Positions 33,531-42,357 are shown, counted from the stretch's first letter. The stretch is DNA of 44,245 nucleotides from an uncultured Eubacteriales bacterium (GCA_910585875.1 CAJUIK010000001.1:1-44245); one strand, 5' to 3'. The notes: generated by a model from the sequence alone, not told the origin. A program made the numbers and translations.

Positions 33531-33625
33531 CCTGCGTTAAAAGTTATAAAACCCTGCTTTTTGAAAATTCTGCTTGCTCGAGACGCACAACGAAGCGTTA
33601 TCCCTGTCGGCATAAGTCCCCTATT

Positions 33626-33653
33626 TTGTCCCATATGGTTACAAAGTTAAAAT
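33626..33653 (+). promoter_or_regulatory. Possible promoter of the phosphorelay operon
   Basis: TTGTCC, 16 bases, TAAAAT, about 52 bases before the response-regulator start. The match is moderate, but it is the best candidate after the tRNA terminator. Confidence 0.4.
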
Positions 33654-33705
33654 GAGTTCCGCGGAATTTTGGAAATATCCAGCGGCGAAACATGGAGGCG
33701 ATTGC

Positions 33706-34068
33706 ATGAAAAAACGTATCTTAGTGGTAGACGACGACAACATGAATTTGACAAGGACAAAAATCATCCTGGGGAAAGAATACGACGTGCTTACTGTGGA
33801 TTCCGGGTTGGACGCGCTGACTACGCTGAAAAACGAGAAGGTCGACATGGTCCTGCTGGATATCGACATGCCGGGAATGAACGGCATTGAAACCTTTGAA
33901 CGCATGAAAGGCTTTGCCGACGATATCCCCGTCATTTTCCTGACGGCGTCGGGGTTGGAAGAGGACGTCGTCAGCGCCATCAAGTTGGGCGCGGTGAATT
34001 ATTTGAAAAAACCTTTTCATCCGCAGGAGCTGATGAAGCGGGTCGCCCTGTGGTTTGAAAAACCATGA
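33706..34068 (+). CDS. Stand-alone receiver (CheY-like) response regulator
   Basis: A 120-residue single receiver domain: ILVVDDDNMN (acidic pocket), the phosphorylated Asp in MVLLDIDMPGMNG (about residue 52), FLTASG (switch Thr) and LKKPFHP (conserved Lys). There is no DNA-binding or enzymatic output domain, so it acts as a phosphate shuttle or by protein contact. The start is the ATG after ATGGAGGCG; longer frames have no ribosome site. Its stop overlaps the start of the hybrid kinase gene by 4 bases (ATGA), which argues that they are made together as a pair. Confidence 0.92.
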   Translation: MKKRILVVDDDNMNLTRTKIILGKEYDVLTVDSGLDALTTLKNEKVDMVLLDIDMPGMNGIETFERMKGFADDIPVIFLTASGLEEDVVSAIKLGAVNYLKKPFHPQELMKRVALWFEKP

Positions 34069-36632
34069 GGACGGAGGAGCAAACAAGCCGGCATCTGCTG
34101 CTGGCTGTCGTCGCGACGATATTCAGCGGGATGCTAAGCTTGGTCACGCTGTTTATGGGGTGGGAATTCTGGGTGATCCCGCTGATCACGGCGGGCTGCT
34201 TCAGCCTATGGCTCCTGCATATCGCCAAACTTGGCTCGAATATACTCTACGAAAATTTATGCGCTGGACTGCTGCTGACCGAATTCTTCTTTTTCGGCGT
34301 GCATGAATCCAGCCTTTTTGACGCGCCCGCTTTGGCCTGCATCCTGATCCTGGCGCTGTTTATGCTGAATAAAAAGTGGATCTTGTATGCGATCGTCTCT
34401 TTGTATCTATTGGAACTGCTGTATCACGCTTTGATCCTGCATACCTTTTCCGCCCAAATGAGCAATCAGGAAATATTTCGCCTGGGGCTCGGCGCTTTTG
34501 TGATACTGGGAGGCTCGGCCCTGGCAGCCTACTGGATCAATAGGCGCGACGCGCAGCGGCAGTGGTATGAACGTATCTTTGAGGAGCTGGAGACGGCGGG
34601 AAAGCAAAACGCCGTCTTTCTGTCCAACGTATCCCACGAGCTCCGCACGCCTATCAATATGGTGATCGGCATCAGCGAAGTGGCCCTTGGCAGGGAGCTT
34701 TCCCCGGATATCCGAGCGGATATGACGTCTATCAAAATGGCGGGGAAGCGCCTGTCCAACCAGATCAACAATATGTTGGATTATGCGGAAATTGTGGAAG
34801 GAACGTTGACCCCGGCCAAGAAAGAATATATGATTACTTCGGTGCTCAACGACGTCATCACCATGACCGCGCTGCAAAGCAACCGGCAGAATTTAGAATT
34901 GGTTTTTGACATCGATCCCAAAACGCCCGCGGGCCTGATCGGGGATTCAGAGAAGATCTCCCATGTGCTCAAAATCTTAGTGGAAAATTCCATCAAATTT
35001 ACAGAAGAGGGCGGCGTCAATATCCGCATCAAGTACCGTCGGGAGCATTATGGCGTCAACCTGATCATCGATATCCGGGACACCGGCATCGGCATGACGG
35101 ACTTCCAGCTGACGCAGATGTACGACGTCTTTTACCAAGCGGATTCCGGGAGCAGCCGGCTGGCAGGCGGCCTGGGCCTGGGCCTTCCCATCGCCCAAGG
35201 CCTTTTGAAGTCCATGGGCGGCTTTATCCATTTTGACAGCAAAAAACATCAGGGCCTATCCGCCCATATCGTGATCCCCCAAGGCGTGGCGGACGACCAG
35301 CCGTGCATTGTGCTCAACCACGCGGAGCGGCTCTGCGTGGCCTGCTATTTCAAACCGGAGAGATACAGCTGCGACGAGGTCCGGGAGTATTATGACGGGT
35401 TGATTTTCAACCTGGTGCAAGGGTTGGGAATCGAGGGATACCAGGCCCACAATTTTGATTCTTTGCTCAAATTACAGCGCAATCACAAGCTGACCCATGT
35501 CTTCATCGCTCAGTCGGAATATGAGGAGAACCGGACCTATTATGAGGAGCTGGCAAAGGCCCTCCGGGTGGTGGTCATCGCGGAGAGAGAGTTCAATCTG
35601 CCTCAAGACAGCCGGCTCCAGACCATACATAAGCCTTTCTCCGCCCTTTCTGTGGCAAACCTGCTGAACGGGGAGATGGGGGAACGGGGCTTCGCAGAAG
35701 ATCAAGCCGTGGGCCGAAAGCCTTTCACCTGCGTGGGCGTCCGGGCTTTGGCTGTAGACGACGAAGAGATGAACCTGGTGGTGGCCAAAGGCGTTTTGGG
35801 CAGCTATGGCATCGAGGTGGATACCTGCCTCAGCGGCCGGGAGGCTGTAGCCCAGTGCGGCGAGGTTTCCTATGATATTATCTTCCTGGATCATATGATG
35901 CCGGGGTTTGACGGCGTGGAGACACTGAAAAAGATCCGAGAAATCCGCAACGGCGCCTATCAGGACCTGCCGATTATCGCGCTGACCGCCAACACCGTCA
36001 GCGGCGCCAGAGAGATGTTCCGCAGCGAAGGGTTTACCGAGTTTGTTCCGAAACCCATCGAACGCACTGTTTTGGAACGGGTGCTGCGGAAAGTACTCCC
36101 CAAAAGCTGCATCCAATACAGCGCCAGGCCCGCCGGCCAAACCGCCGCGGAAAACGACGCGGAAATCGCTCTGGCGGAGGAGCCGCTGGAGCCGGCCGAC
36201 GTCCAAGCCCGCCCGGAAGAGCCGGCAGAACCCCTGGAGACGCCCGATTTACCGGAGCCGGCGGACAGCGGGCCGTCCATTTGTTATGACCAGCTGGCCC
36301 AGGCCGGCGTCAATGTGGAGCTGGGGCTGGATTATTGCGCCGGAGACGAAGATTTTTACCGAGAAATGCTGCGAATGTTCTGGGCCCAGAGCGAGGAAAA
36401 ACGGGCGGAGATCATTTCTTTTTATGAGAGCGCCAACTGGGCGGACTATGCAGTCAAGGTTCACGCGCTGAAGAGCACTTCCCTCACCATCGGCGCGGAG
36501 GCCCTTTCCGCCCAGGCAAAAGAGCTGGAGCTGGCGGGGAAACAGGGCGACGCAGCGTTTATCCGAGAGCGTCACGCCGGGCTGCTGGAGGCCCATGAAA
36601 AGCTCTGCGCCCGCATCGCGGAACTGCTGTAG
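34065..36632 (+). CDS. Membrane hybrid histidine kinase with pseudoreceiver, receiver and Hpt domain
   Basis: An 855-residue protein. Six membrane helices (about 10-157) are followed by DHp with His191 in SNVSHELRTPINMV, an HATPase domain with N-box Asn308 (VENSIKF), DTGIGM and GGLGLGLPI, then a degenerate receiver-like region (about 412-535) that lacks the phosphorylated Asp but keeps IHKPFSAL. A true receiver (about 558-678) has AVDDEEMN and Asp609 in FLDHMMPGFDG. A Pro/Glu-rich linker (690-735) leads to a C-terminal Hpt domain with His800 in VHALKSTSLTIGA. It has no large extracellular sensor, so the stimulus is probably sensed in the membrane. All parts of a His-Asp-His relay are in one chain; the final Asp could be the neighbouring receiver. 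Confidence 0.92.
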   Translation: MRTEEQTSRHLLLAVVATIFSGMLSLVTLFMGWEFWVIPLITAGCFSLWLLHIAKLGSNILYENLCAGLLLTEFFFFGVHESSLFDAPALACILILALFMLNKKWILYAIVSLYLLELLYHALILHTFSAQMSNQEIFRLGLGAFVILGGSALAAYWINRRDAQRQWYERIFEELETAGKQNAVFLSNVSHELRTPINMVIGISEVALGRELSPDIRADMTSIKMAGKRLSNQINNMLDYAEIVEGTLTPAKKEYMITSVLNDVITMTALQSNRQNLELVFDIDPKTPAGLIGDSEKISHVLKILVENSIKFTEEGGVNIRIKYRREHYGVNLIIDIRDTGIGMTDFQLTQMYDVFYQADSGSSRLAGGLGLGLPIAQGLLKSMGGFIHFDSKKHQGLSAHIVIPQGVADDQPCIVLNHAERLCVACYFKPERYSCDEVREYYDGLIFNLVQGLGIEGYQAHNFDSLLKLQRNHKLTHVFIAQSEYEENRTYYEELAKALRVVVIAEREFNLPQDSRLQTIHKPFSALSVANLLNGEMGERGFAEDQAVGRKPFTCVGVRALAVDDEEMNLVVAKGVLGSYGIEVDTCLSGREAVAQCGEVSYDIIFLDHMMPGFDGVETLKKIREIRNGAYQDLPIIALTANTVSGAREMFRSEGFTEFVPKPIERTVLERVLRKVLPKSCIQYSARPAGQTAAENDAEIALAEEPLEPADVQARPEEPAEPLETPDLPEPADSGPSICYDQLAQAGVNVELGLDYCAGDEDFYREMLRMFWAQSEEKRAEIISFYESANWADYAVKVHALKSTSLTIGAEALSAQAKELELAGKQGDAAFIRERHAGLLEAHEKLCARIAELL

Positions 36633-36681
36633 CGCCGCCGTTCTTTGCGAAAATGTCGTCTTCTGAGGAGTGGAAAACTTT

Positions 36682-39372
36682 GTGATTAAGAAATGGTTTG
36701 CAATTCTCGTTGATCACAGTATCAGCCTGCACGAGCGGATGTTCCGCATTGTGACAGGAGTCTGCATGATTGCGCTCGCGTTCACTTTGCCCATGGGCAG
36801 AAGCATTTGGAATATTTTGATGCTGGCGGCAAGCCTTATCGCCATGGCGCTTATTGTCAAAATCAGCATTCGGAAAAGACGCATTCACGCCGGCGCCACG
36901 GCCATCGCCGTGCTGCTGCTTCTGCTGTTTCCCATCACCTTTTTCTCCGCAGGCGGGTTTTACAGCGGGGTGCCGGAGTGGTTTGTGCTTTGCTTCGTTT
37001 ATGTGTGCATCACCTTGCAGGGAAAGCGCCGGGTTGTGTTTTTTGGCCTGTGTACGGCGGAAACGCTGCTCTGCTACGGCGCCGCCTTTTATTTCCCAGA
37101 GCTGGCCGCGCCGGATCTTCAGAATAACGCGCTCTTCGATTCCGCTTTTTCCATGATTATGGTGGGCCTGCTGACCAGCGTGTTGCTGATGTTCTTAAAC
37201 AGGATGTATGAAGAGGAAAACGCCTTGTCCCAGCGGCAGAAAAAAGAAATCGAAGAGCTGAACCGGGCGGAAAACCACTTCTTTTCCAGCATGAGCCATG
37301 AAATCCGCACGCCCATCAACACCATCATCGGCCTAAACGAGATTATCCTGCGGGAAGACACGTCGGAAGAAGTGGCGGAAAACGCCCGGAATATCCAGGG
37401 CGCCAGCAAGCTGCTGCTCTCGCTGATCAACGACATTCTGGATATCTCCAAAATCAAATCCGGCAAGATGGAGATCGTCAACGTCTCCTATGAGACTGGC
37501 GCCCTTTTTTCAGAGATCGTCAACATGATTTGGATCAAGGCAAGGGAAAAAGGATTGGAATTTAAGCTCCAGGTAGATTCCTCCATCCCCAGTATGCTCT
37601 GCGGAGACGAAGTGCGCATCAAGCAGGTGCTGATCAACCTGCTGAATAACGCGGTAAAATACACCAGCGAAGGCTCGGTGACCCTTTCCGTGCGGTGCGA
37701 GCGTCAAAATGTCAACAAGGTGCGGGTCTGGTATTCTGTAGAAGATACGGGCCAAGGCGTGAAAAAGGAAAATATCCCTTATATCTTCAACGCCTTCCGA
37801 CGGGTGGACGAAGAGCGGAACCGCTATATTGAAGGCACGGGATTGGGGCTGAGCATCGTCCAGCAACTGGTAGATCTGATGGGCGGCGAAATCAGCGTCA
37901 ACAGCGTTTACACCAAAGGGTCGACCTTTATTGTTCAATTAGACCAAGACATCGTCGATGAAAAGGCGCTGGGGACTTTTACCTTGGCTTCCCGGGCCAA
38001 GGTCCACGAAAGCGAATCCTACCAACAGAGTTTTGAAGCTCCGGGCGCCCATATTCTGGTGGTAGACGACAACGATATGAACCTGATGGTGGTGCGCAAG
38101 CTGCTTGCAAAGACAAAAATCCACATTGACACAGCCGCAAGCGGCGCAGAATGCCTGCGGCTAACCCAGAACCACCACTATGACTGCATTCTCATGGATC
38201 ATTTGATGCCGGAGATGGACGGAATCGAATGTCTCCACGCGCTGCGCGTACAGCCGGGCGGCCTGTGCCAGGACGCGCCCGTAGTGGCCCTGACCGCCAA
38301 TGCGGGCAGCGACAACCAGCTCCTTTACCGGAAAGAAGGCTTCAGCGGATATCTAGCCAAGCCCGTCAGCGGCGCGCTGCTGGAGGCGGCTGTGCTGAGC
38401 ATCCTTCCCAAAGAGCTGGTGCAGCTGAACGAAGAGGCCCTGCAGGTGGACGTCGAGAAAGACATCTTGATTTTTGAGCAGGCCCAGCGGCGCTCGATCC
38501 TCATTACGACGGACAGCGTCTGCGACCTCCCGGACTCCCTCCGAAAGGAATTTGGCATCTCCATATGCCCTTATTATGTCTGCACAGAGGAAGGCCGGTT
38601 TTTGGACGAGCGGGAGCTGCAATCAGACGAACTGTTGGCCCATATCGCCAGCGGGCGGAAAGGGGATTCTCAGCCCCCCGACGTGGAGGACTATGAGCGG
38701 TTTTTCGCAGAGAAACTGACCGAAGCCCAGAACGTCGTCCATATCTCAATGGCAAAGCACGTCAGCGGCGGATACCAAAACGCGACGGAGGCGGCGAAAG
38801 CCTTTGAAAACGTCACCGTGATCGATTCCGGCCATCTCTCCAGCAGCATGGGCCTGGCTGTGCTGTGCGCCGCCGATATGGCGGAGCATCATGCCTCAAG
38901 AGAGGATATTATCGAGGCGGTAAAGCGGATGGAACGCTTTATTTCTTCCGCCTTTATCATCAACAGCACGCATATGATGTGCCGCTCCGGGCGGATCTCC
39001 AAGCGGGTGCAGATTTTGTGCGACGCGCTGTTGCTTCATCCTGTCCTTGTGCTGCGAAAGAGCAAAATGACGGTGGGCGATCTGATGATGGGCAGTTTTT
39101 CCCACGTCGCGAAGAAATATATCAAAAAAACCCTCCAAGACTCCAGAAACATCGACAAGCGGATCCTGTTTCTCACCTATTCTGGGATGGATCAAGAAAA
39201 GCTCCAATATATCCAAAGCATGGTGCAGAAATATTGCCCCTTTGAAAGGGTCTATGTGCAAAAAGCCTCCTCTGCCATCGCCAGCAACTGCGGCCCCGGC
39301 GCCTTCGGCCTGCTGTTTATGCGGAGAGACGACGCTACCATTCCTTTTTTCCAGACCACAGGCCAGGATTGA
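36682..39372 (+). CDS. Membrane hybrid histidine kinase fused to a DegV (fatty-acid-binding-like) domain
   Basis: An 896-residue fusion. About six membrane helices (roughly 22-173) are followed by a coiled-coil linker, DHp with His206 in SSMSHEIRTPINTI, HATPase with N-box Asn323 (LLNNAVKYT), DTGQGV and GTGLGLSIV. A receiver (about 457-575) has LVVDDNDMN and Asp506 in ILMDHLMPEMDG. Residues about 604-885 are a complete DegV/EDD domain: ILITTDSVCDLPDSL, DSQPPDVEDYERFF, HVSGGYQNATEAAK, VIDSGHLSSSMGLAV, CRSGRISKR and NCGPGAFGLLF. DegV/FakB proteins bind fatty acids. The Thr of TSQPS is Asp and the His of THTGPG is Asn here. The start at GTG 36682 is 11 bases from GAGGAG; the GTG at 36670 lies inside that site. 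No output domain follows. Confidence 0.9.
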   Translation: MIKKWFAILVDHSISLHERMFRIVTGVCMIALAFTLPMGRSIWNILMLAASLIAMALIVKISIRKRRIHAGATAIAVLLLLLFPITFFSAGGFYSGVPEWFVLCFVYVCITLQGKRRVVFFGLCTAETLLCYGAAFYFPELAAPDLQNNALFDSAFSMIMVGLLTSVLLMFLNRMYEEENALSQRQKKEIEELNRAENHFFSSMSHEIRTPINTIIGLNEIILREDTSEEVAENARNIQGASKLLLSLINDILDISKIKSGKMEIVNVSYETGALFSEIVNMIWIKAREKGLEFKLQVDSSIPSMLCGDEVRIKQVLINLLNNAVKYTSEGSVTLSVRCERQNVNKVRVWYSVEDTGQGVKKENIPYIFNAFRRVDEERNRYIEGTGLGLSIVQQLVDLMGGEISVNSVYTKGSTFIVQLDQDIVDEKALGTFTLASRAKVHESESYQQSFEAPGAHILVVDDNDMNLMVVRKLLAKTKIHIDTAASGAECLRLTQNHHYDCILMDHLMPEMDGIECLHALRVQPGGLCQDAPVVALTANAGSDNQLLYRKEGFSGYLAKPVSGALLEAAVLSILPKELVQLNEEALQVDVEKDILIFEQAQRRSILITTDSVCDLPDSLRKEFGISICPYYVCTEEGRFLDERELQSDELLAHIASGRKGDSQPPDVEDYERFFAEKLTEAQNVVHISMAKHVSGGYQNATEAAKAFENVTVIDSGHLSSSMGLAVLCAADMAEHHASREDIIEAVKRMERFISSAFIINSTHMMCRSGRISKRVQILCDALLLHPVLVLRKSKMTVGDLMMGSFSHVAKKYIKKTLQDSRNIDKRILFLTYSGMDQEKLQYIQSMVQKYCPFERVYVQKASSAIASNCGPGAFGLLFMRRDDATIPFFQTTGQD

Positions 39373-39406
39373 GCGCCGCAACCGCCCTCCTAATGACCCC
39401 CAACAG

Positions 39407-39443
39407 AAAAAAGCCGGCCCCCAGGTCTGGGGGCCGGCTTTTT
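39407..39443. terminator. Bidirectional intrinsic terminator between the DegV-kinase and recG
   Basis: AAGCCGGCCCCCA and TGGGGGCCGGCTT, a perfect 13-bp stem with a GGTC loop, flanked by A-run and T-run. It ends both the phosphorelay transcript and the convergent lexA-recG transcript. Confidence 0.93.
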
Positions 39444-39471
39444 CGCGCAATTTTGCCGGGCCGCGGGACGT

Positions 39472-41502
39472 TTATTGCCGGGCCCGCTGGAAAAGGCGGC
39501 GGATTTTTTCCAGCAACAGCGGGTTGTGCTCCAGCGTCGGATCCTGGTCCAACAGCTCCTCCGCAGCCTGGCGAGCTTGCTGGAGCAGGCCTGCGTCGGC
39601 GGAAAGATCGGCAATGCGGAATTCCGGCAGGCCGTGCTGGCGGTCGCCAAAAAAATCTCCGGGGCCCCGGAGCTTCAGATCCTCCTCCGCGATGCGGAAA
39701 CCGTCGCTGCACTGGGTCATCACCTGAAGGCGGCGGCGGGTTTTTTCGCTTTGGTTGCCCGAAACCAACACGCAGTAAGATTGCATCTCCCCCCGGCCCA
39801 CCCGGCCCCGCAGCTGATGGAGCTGGGAGAGGCCGAAGCGCTCCGCGTCCTCCACAACCATCAGCGAAGCCCGGGGCACGTTGACGCCCACTTCAATGAC
39901 AGTGGTGCTGACCAACACGTCGATCTGCCCTTCCACGAACTGTGCCATGACCTCTTCCTTTTCCCGAGCCTTCATCCTGCCGTGGAGCAGGCCTACCCGC
40001 AGCCGGGGCAGCCGCCGGGCCAGATCCTGGGCGTATACGGCGGCGGATTGGCGCTCGTCCTCCCCTGCTTCCCCTTCAATCAGAGGGCAAACGATATAGG
40101 CCTGGCCGCCCAGGTCGATTTGTTTTTGAATAAAGGCGTCCAGCCGGGGGCGGTAGCTGCGGTTGACCGCATAGGTGGGCGTGGGTTTGCGCCCGGGGGG
40201 CGCCTCGTCGATGACGGAAACCTGCAAATCGCCGTAGAGCATCAAAGCCAGCGTCCGGGGAATGGGGGTGGCGCTCATCACCAGGGAGTGAACCCGCTCC
40301 CCTTTGTCAGTCAACGTCCGCCGCTGGGCCACGCCGAACCGGTGCTGCTCGTCGGCGATTGTCAGGGCCGGCCGGGCAAAAGCCACGTCCTGCTGAATCA
40401 GGGCGTGGGTGCCGACGAGCACATCCAGCTCCCCGGCCGCCAGCGCCTGCTGAATCAGAGCCTTCTGCTTTTTGCTTGTGGAACCGGTAAGCAGCCCGCA
40501 GCGGACGCCGCATTGCCGGAATAAGGGCTCCAGGGCTTGGTAATGCTGCCGGGCCAGCAGCTCGGTGGGCGCCATCATCGCCCCCTGGGTCCGGTTTTTG
40601 GCCGCCAGCCATAGGCAGGCCGCCGCCGCCATGGTTTTGCCGCTGCCCACATCCCCTTGAATCAGCCGGTTCATGGCCTTGCCGCCGCACATATCTCTAA
40701 AAGCCTCCTCCACCGCCCGGCGCTGCGCGCCGGTGGGGCTGTAAGGCAAATAGCGGTAAAACTCTTCTGGATCCCGGTATTCCAGCGCCACGCCGGGCGC
40801 TTGGCTATTCTGCCTGCCCAGCAGCTGCAGGCCGCAGGCGAACTGGAAGAATTCTTCAAAAATCACCCGCCTCCGGGCGATTTCCATGGCCTCCATATCC
40901 GCCGGGAAATGGATGTTTTCATAGGCGTAGCGGATATGGCACAGGCCGTATTTTTGCCGGAACTCCTCGTCCAGGCTGTCCGTCATGGATTCCACGTATT
41001 CCAGCGCCTGGCGGACGGCCTGGCTCACCGCGCTACGGGAAAGGCCGGCCGTCAGCCGGTAGACGGGCAAGATGCGGCCCGCGACCTCCTGCCGGCCCGC
41101 CGGGTCGAACTCCGGGTTGGTCAGCTGTTTGCGCAGCAAGCCGCCCCCTACGCGGCCAAAAAACACATACTCCTCCCCCTGACGCAGCTGGTTTTTCACA
41201 TAGGGTTGGTTGAAATAGACCAGCTCCATCACGCCAGTCTGGTCGAAGACCCGCAACTTGGTGACAGTCAGCCCCCGGCGAATCAGCCGGGAGGAAGGGT
41301 CGGAGGCCACTGTAGCCCGGATGCAGCAATCCTGCCCCGGCTGGGCCTGGGCGACGGTGCAGAACCGGCTTCTGTCCTCATATCCCCGAGGAAAATATTC
41401 CAGACAGTCCCCCAAGGTAAAGACGCCCAGCTTGTGGAATAGCAGGGCTTTCTTTTCCCCCACCCCTTTCAGATAGCGGATATCTGTGGTCCCGTCCGCC
41501 AT
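39472..41502 (-). CDS. recG: ATP-dependent DNA helicase RecG
   Basis: A 676-residue RecG. The N-terminal wedge/OB domain (about 1-160, with IRYLKGVGEKKALLFHKLGV in part) is followed by a superfamily 2 helicase core with motif I QGDVGSGKT (282-290), Ia APTELLARQH, motif II DEQHRFG (384-390, the DEQH form of RecG), motif III MSATPIPRTLAL, and motif VI QLHQLRGRVGRG. It regresses stalled forks and branch-migrates Holliday junctions. It starts 6 bases after the lexA stop with no strong ribosome site of its own, so it is probably translated by coupling and falls under SOS control through the lexA promoter. Confidence 0.96.
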   Translation of the reverse strand: MADGTTDIRYLKGVGEKKALLFHKLGVFTLGDCLEYFPRGYEDRSRFCTVAQAQPGQDCCIRATVASDPSSRLIRRGLTVTKLRVFDQTGVMELVYFNQPYVKNQLRQGEEYVFFGRVGGGLLRKQLTNPEFDPAGRQEVAGRILPVYRLTAGLSRSAVSQAVRQALEYVESMTDSLDEEFRQKYGLCHIRYAYENIHFPADMEAMEIARRRVIFEEFFQFACGLQLLGRQNSQAPGVALEYRDPEEFYRYLPYSPTGAQRRAVEEAFRDMCGGKAMNRLIQGDVGSGKTMAAAACLWLAAKNRTQGAMMAPTELLARQHYQALEPLFRQCGVRCGLLTGSTSKKQKALIQQALAAGELDVLVGTHALIQQDVAFARPALTIADEQHRFGVAQRRTLTDKGERVHSLVMSATPIPRTLALMLYGDLQVSVIDEAPPGRKPTPTYAVNRSYRPRLDAFIQKQIDLGGQAYIVCPLIEGEAGEDERQSAAVYAQDLARRLPRLRVGLLHGRMKAREKEEVMAQFVEGQIDVLVSTTVIEVGVNVPRASLMVVEDAERFGLSQLHQLRGRVGRGEMQSYCVLVSGNQSEKTRRRLQVMTQCSDGFRIAEEDLKLRGPGDFFGDRQHGLPEFRIADLSADAGLLQQARQAAEELLDQDPTLEHNPLLLEKIRRLFQRARQ

Positions 41503-41508
41503 GGCCGA

Positions 41509-42099
41509 CTAATAGCGGTATTCCCGGTAGACAGCCACCACAAGGCCCAGGATCTGGGCCTTGTCGCCGTCTATGGGCTGGTAGGCGGGGTTTTCGGGCA
41601 TCAGGCGCACATGGCCTTTGACTCGGCGCAGCCGTTTGACTGTGGCTTCGTCCTCCAGCATCGCCACCACGATGGCCCGGTTGTCCGCCGTGTCCTGCCG
41701 GCGGACGACGACGGCGTCGCCGTCCAAAATGCCGGCGCCCACCATGCTGTCTCCCCGGACCCGCAGGGCGAAATATTCGCCGGATTGATATTCAAAGGGG
41801 ATATAGCCCAGAATATCCTGTTGCATCAGAATGGGCTGGCCCGCCGTCACAACGCCCAGCACAGGGATTTTTTTGACGCCTGGGGCGTGGGATTTCAGGG
41901 TGATGGCCCGGGTCTTTCCCTGATCCTTGTCCAGCAGGCCGGCCTCCTGCAAAATTTTCAAGTGGGTATGCACCGTAGAAGGGGAGCGCAGCCCCACCGC
42001 CTGGCAGATTTCCCGCACAGAGGGGGGATAGCCGTTTTCATCGGTATACTTGGAGATATAGTCCATAATTTTCTGTCTCATCGGGCTGAGAATTTTCAT
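41509..42099 (-). CDS. lexA: SOS repressor LexA
   Basis: A 196-residue LexA. The N-terminal winged helix-turn-helix (about 1-68, with PPSVREICQAVGLRSPSTVH) is followed by an S24 self-cleavage domain with cleavage site Ala86-Gly87 (VTAGQP), nucleophile Ser118 (RGDSMV) and Lys155 (DEATVKRL). RecA-DNA filaments trigger self-cleavage and derepress SOS genes. The promoter carries a LexA box over the -35, showing autoregulation. recG lies downstream in the same transcript. Confidence 0.96.
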   Translation of the reverse strand: MKILSPMRQKIMDYISKYTDENGYPPSVREICQAVGLRSPSTVHTHLKILQEAGLLDKDQGKTRAITLKSHAPGVKKIPVLGVVTAGQPILMQQDILGYIPFEYQSGEYFALRVRGDSMVGAGILDGDAVVVRRQDTADNRAIVVAMLEDEATVKRLRRVKGHVRLMPENPAYQPIDGDKAQILGLVVAVYREYRY

Positions 42100-42181
42100 A
42101 AAATCACCTCAAAGAGTGGGATTTTCATCGGTTTGTTTTCCGGCGGATGTAATGCGGAGGCCGGTTTGCGAGTTTTCAAAC

Positions 42182-42195
42182 CGAACCCCTGTATT
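42182..42195 (-). promoter_or_regulatory. Second, weaker LexA-box-like site
   Basis: On the plus strand CGAACCCCTGTATT matches the CGAAC half and the GT of the other half of the Gram-positive consensus CGAACRNRYGTTYG. It lies just downstream of the lexA -10 box. Confidence 0.35.
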
Positions 42196-42204
42196 TTGAT
42201 AAAA

Positions 42205-42233
42205 AGTATATCACAAAAGATCCAGGATGGCAA
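42205..42233 (-). promoter_or_regulatory. lexA promoter
   Basis: TTGCCA, 17 bases, TATACT with an extended TGA before the -10. The start point would be about 100 bases before the lexA ATG. Confidence 0.75.
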
Positions 42234-42244
42234 ACGTTCGTTCC
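42231..42244 (-). promoter_or_regulatory. LexA box over the lexA -35
   Basis: CAAACGTTCGTTCC on the plus strand matches most of CGAACRNRYGTTYG, with the AAC....GTTC core intact. It overlaps the -35 hexamer, the expected place for repression. Confidence 0.7.
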
Positions 42245-42357
42245 TGGGAATTTGCAAAAAACGCCGTAAGGCAGCATTTTTTTTGCCGCACCCGGCCTTT
42301 GAACCCCGCATATCCTGTAGCAAGGTGTATCCGCACCTGAGATAGGAGGGAACCAGA

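Noticed and set aside
36670..36681. GTG at 36670 as start of the DegV-kinase
   Set aside because: It overlaps the GAGGAG ribosome site; the GTG at 36682 has workable spacing.
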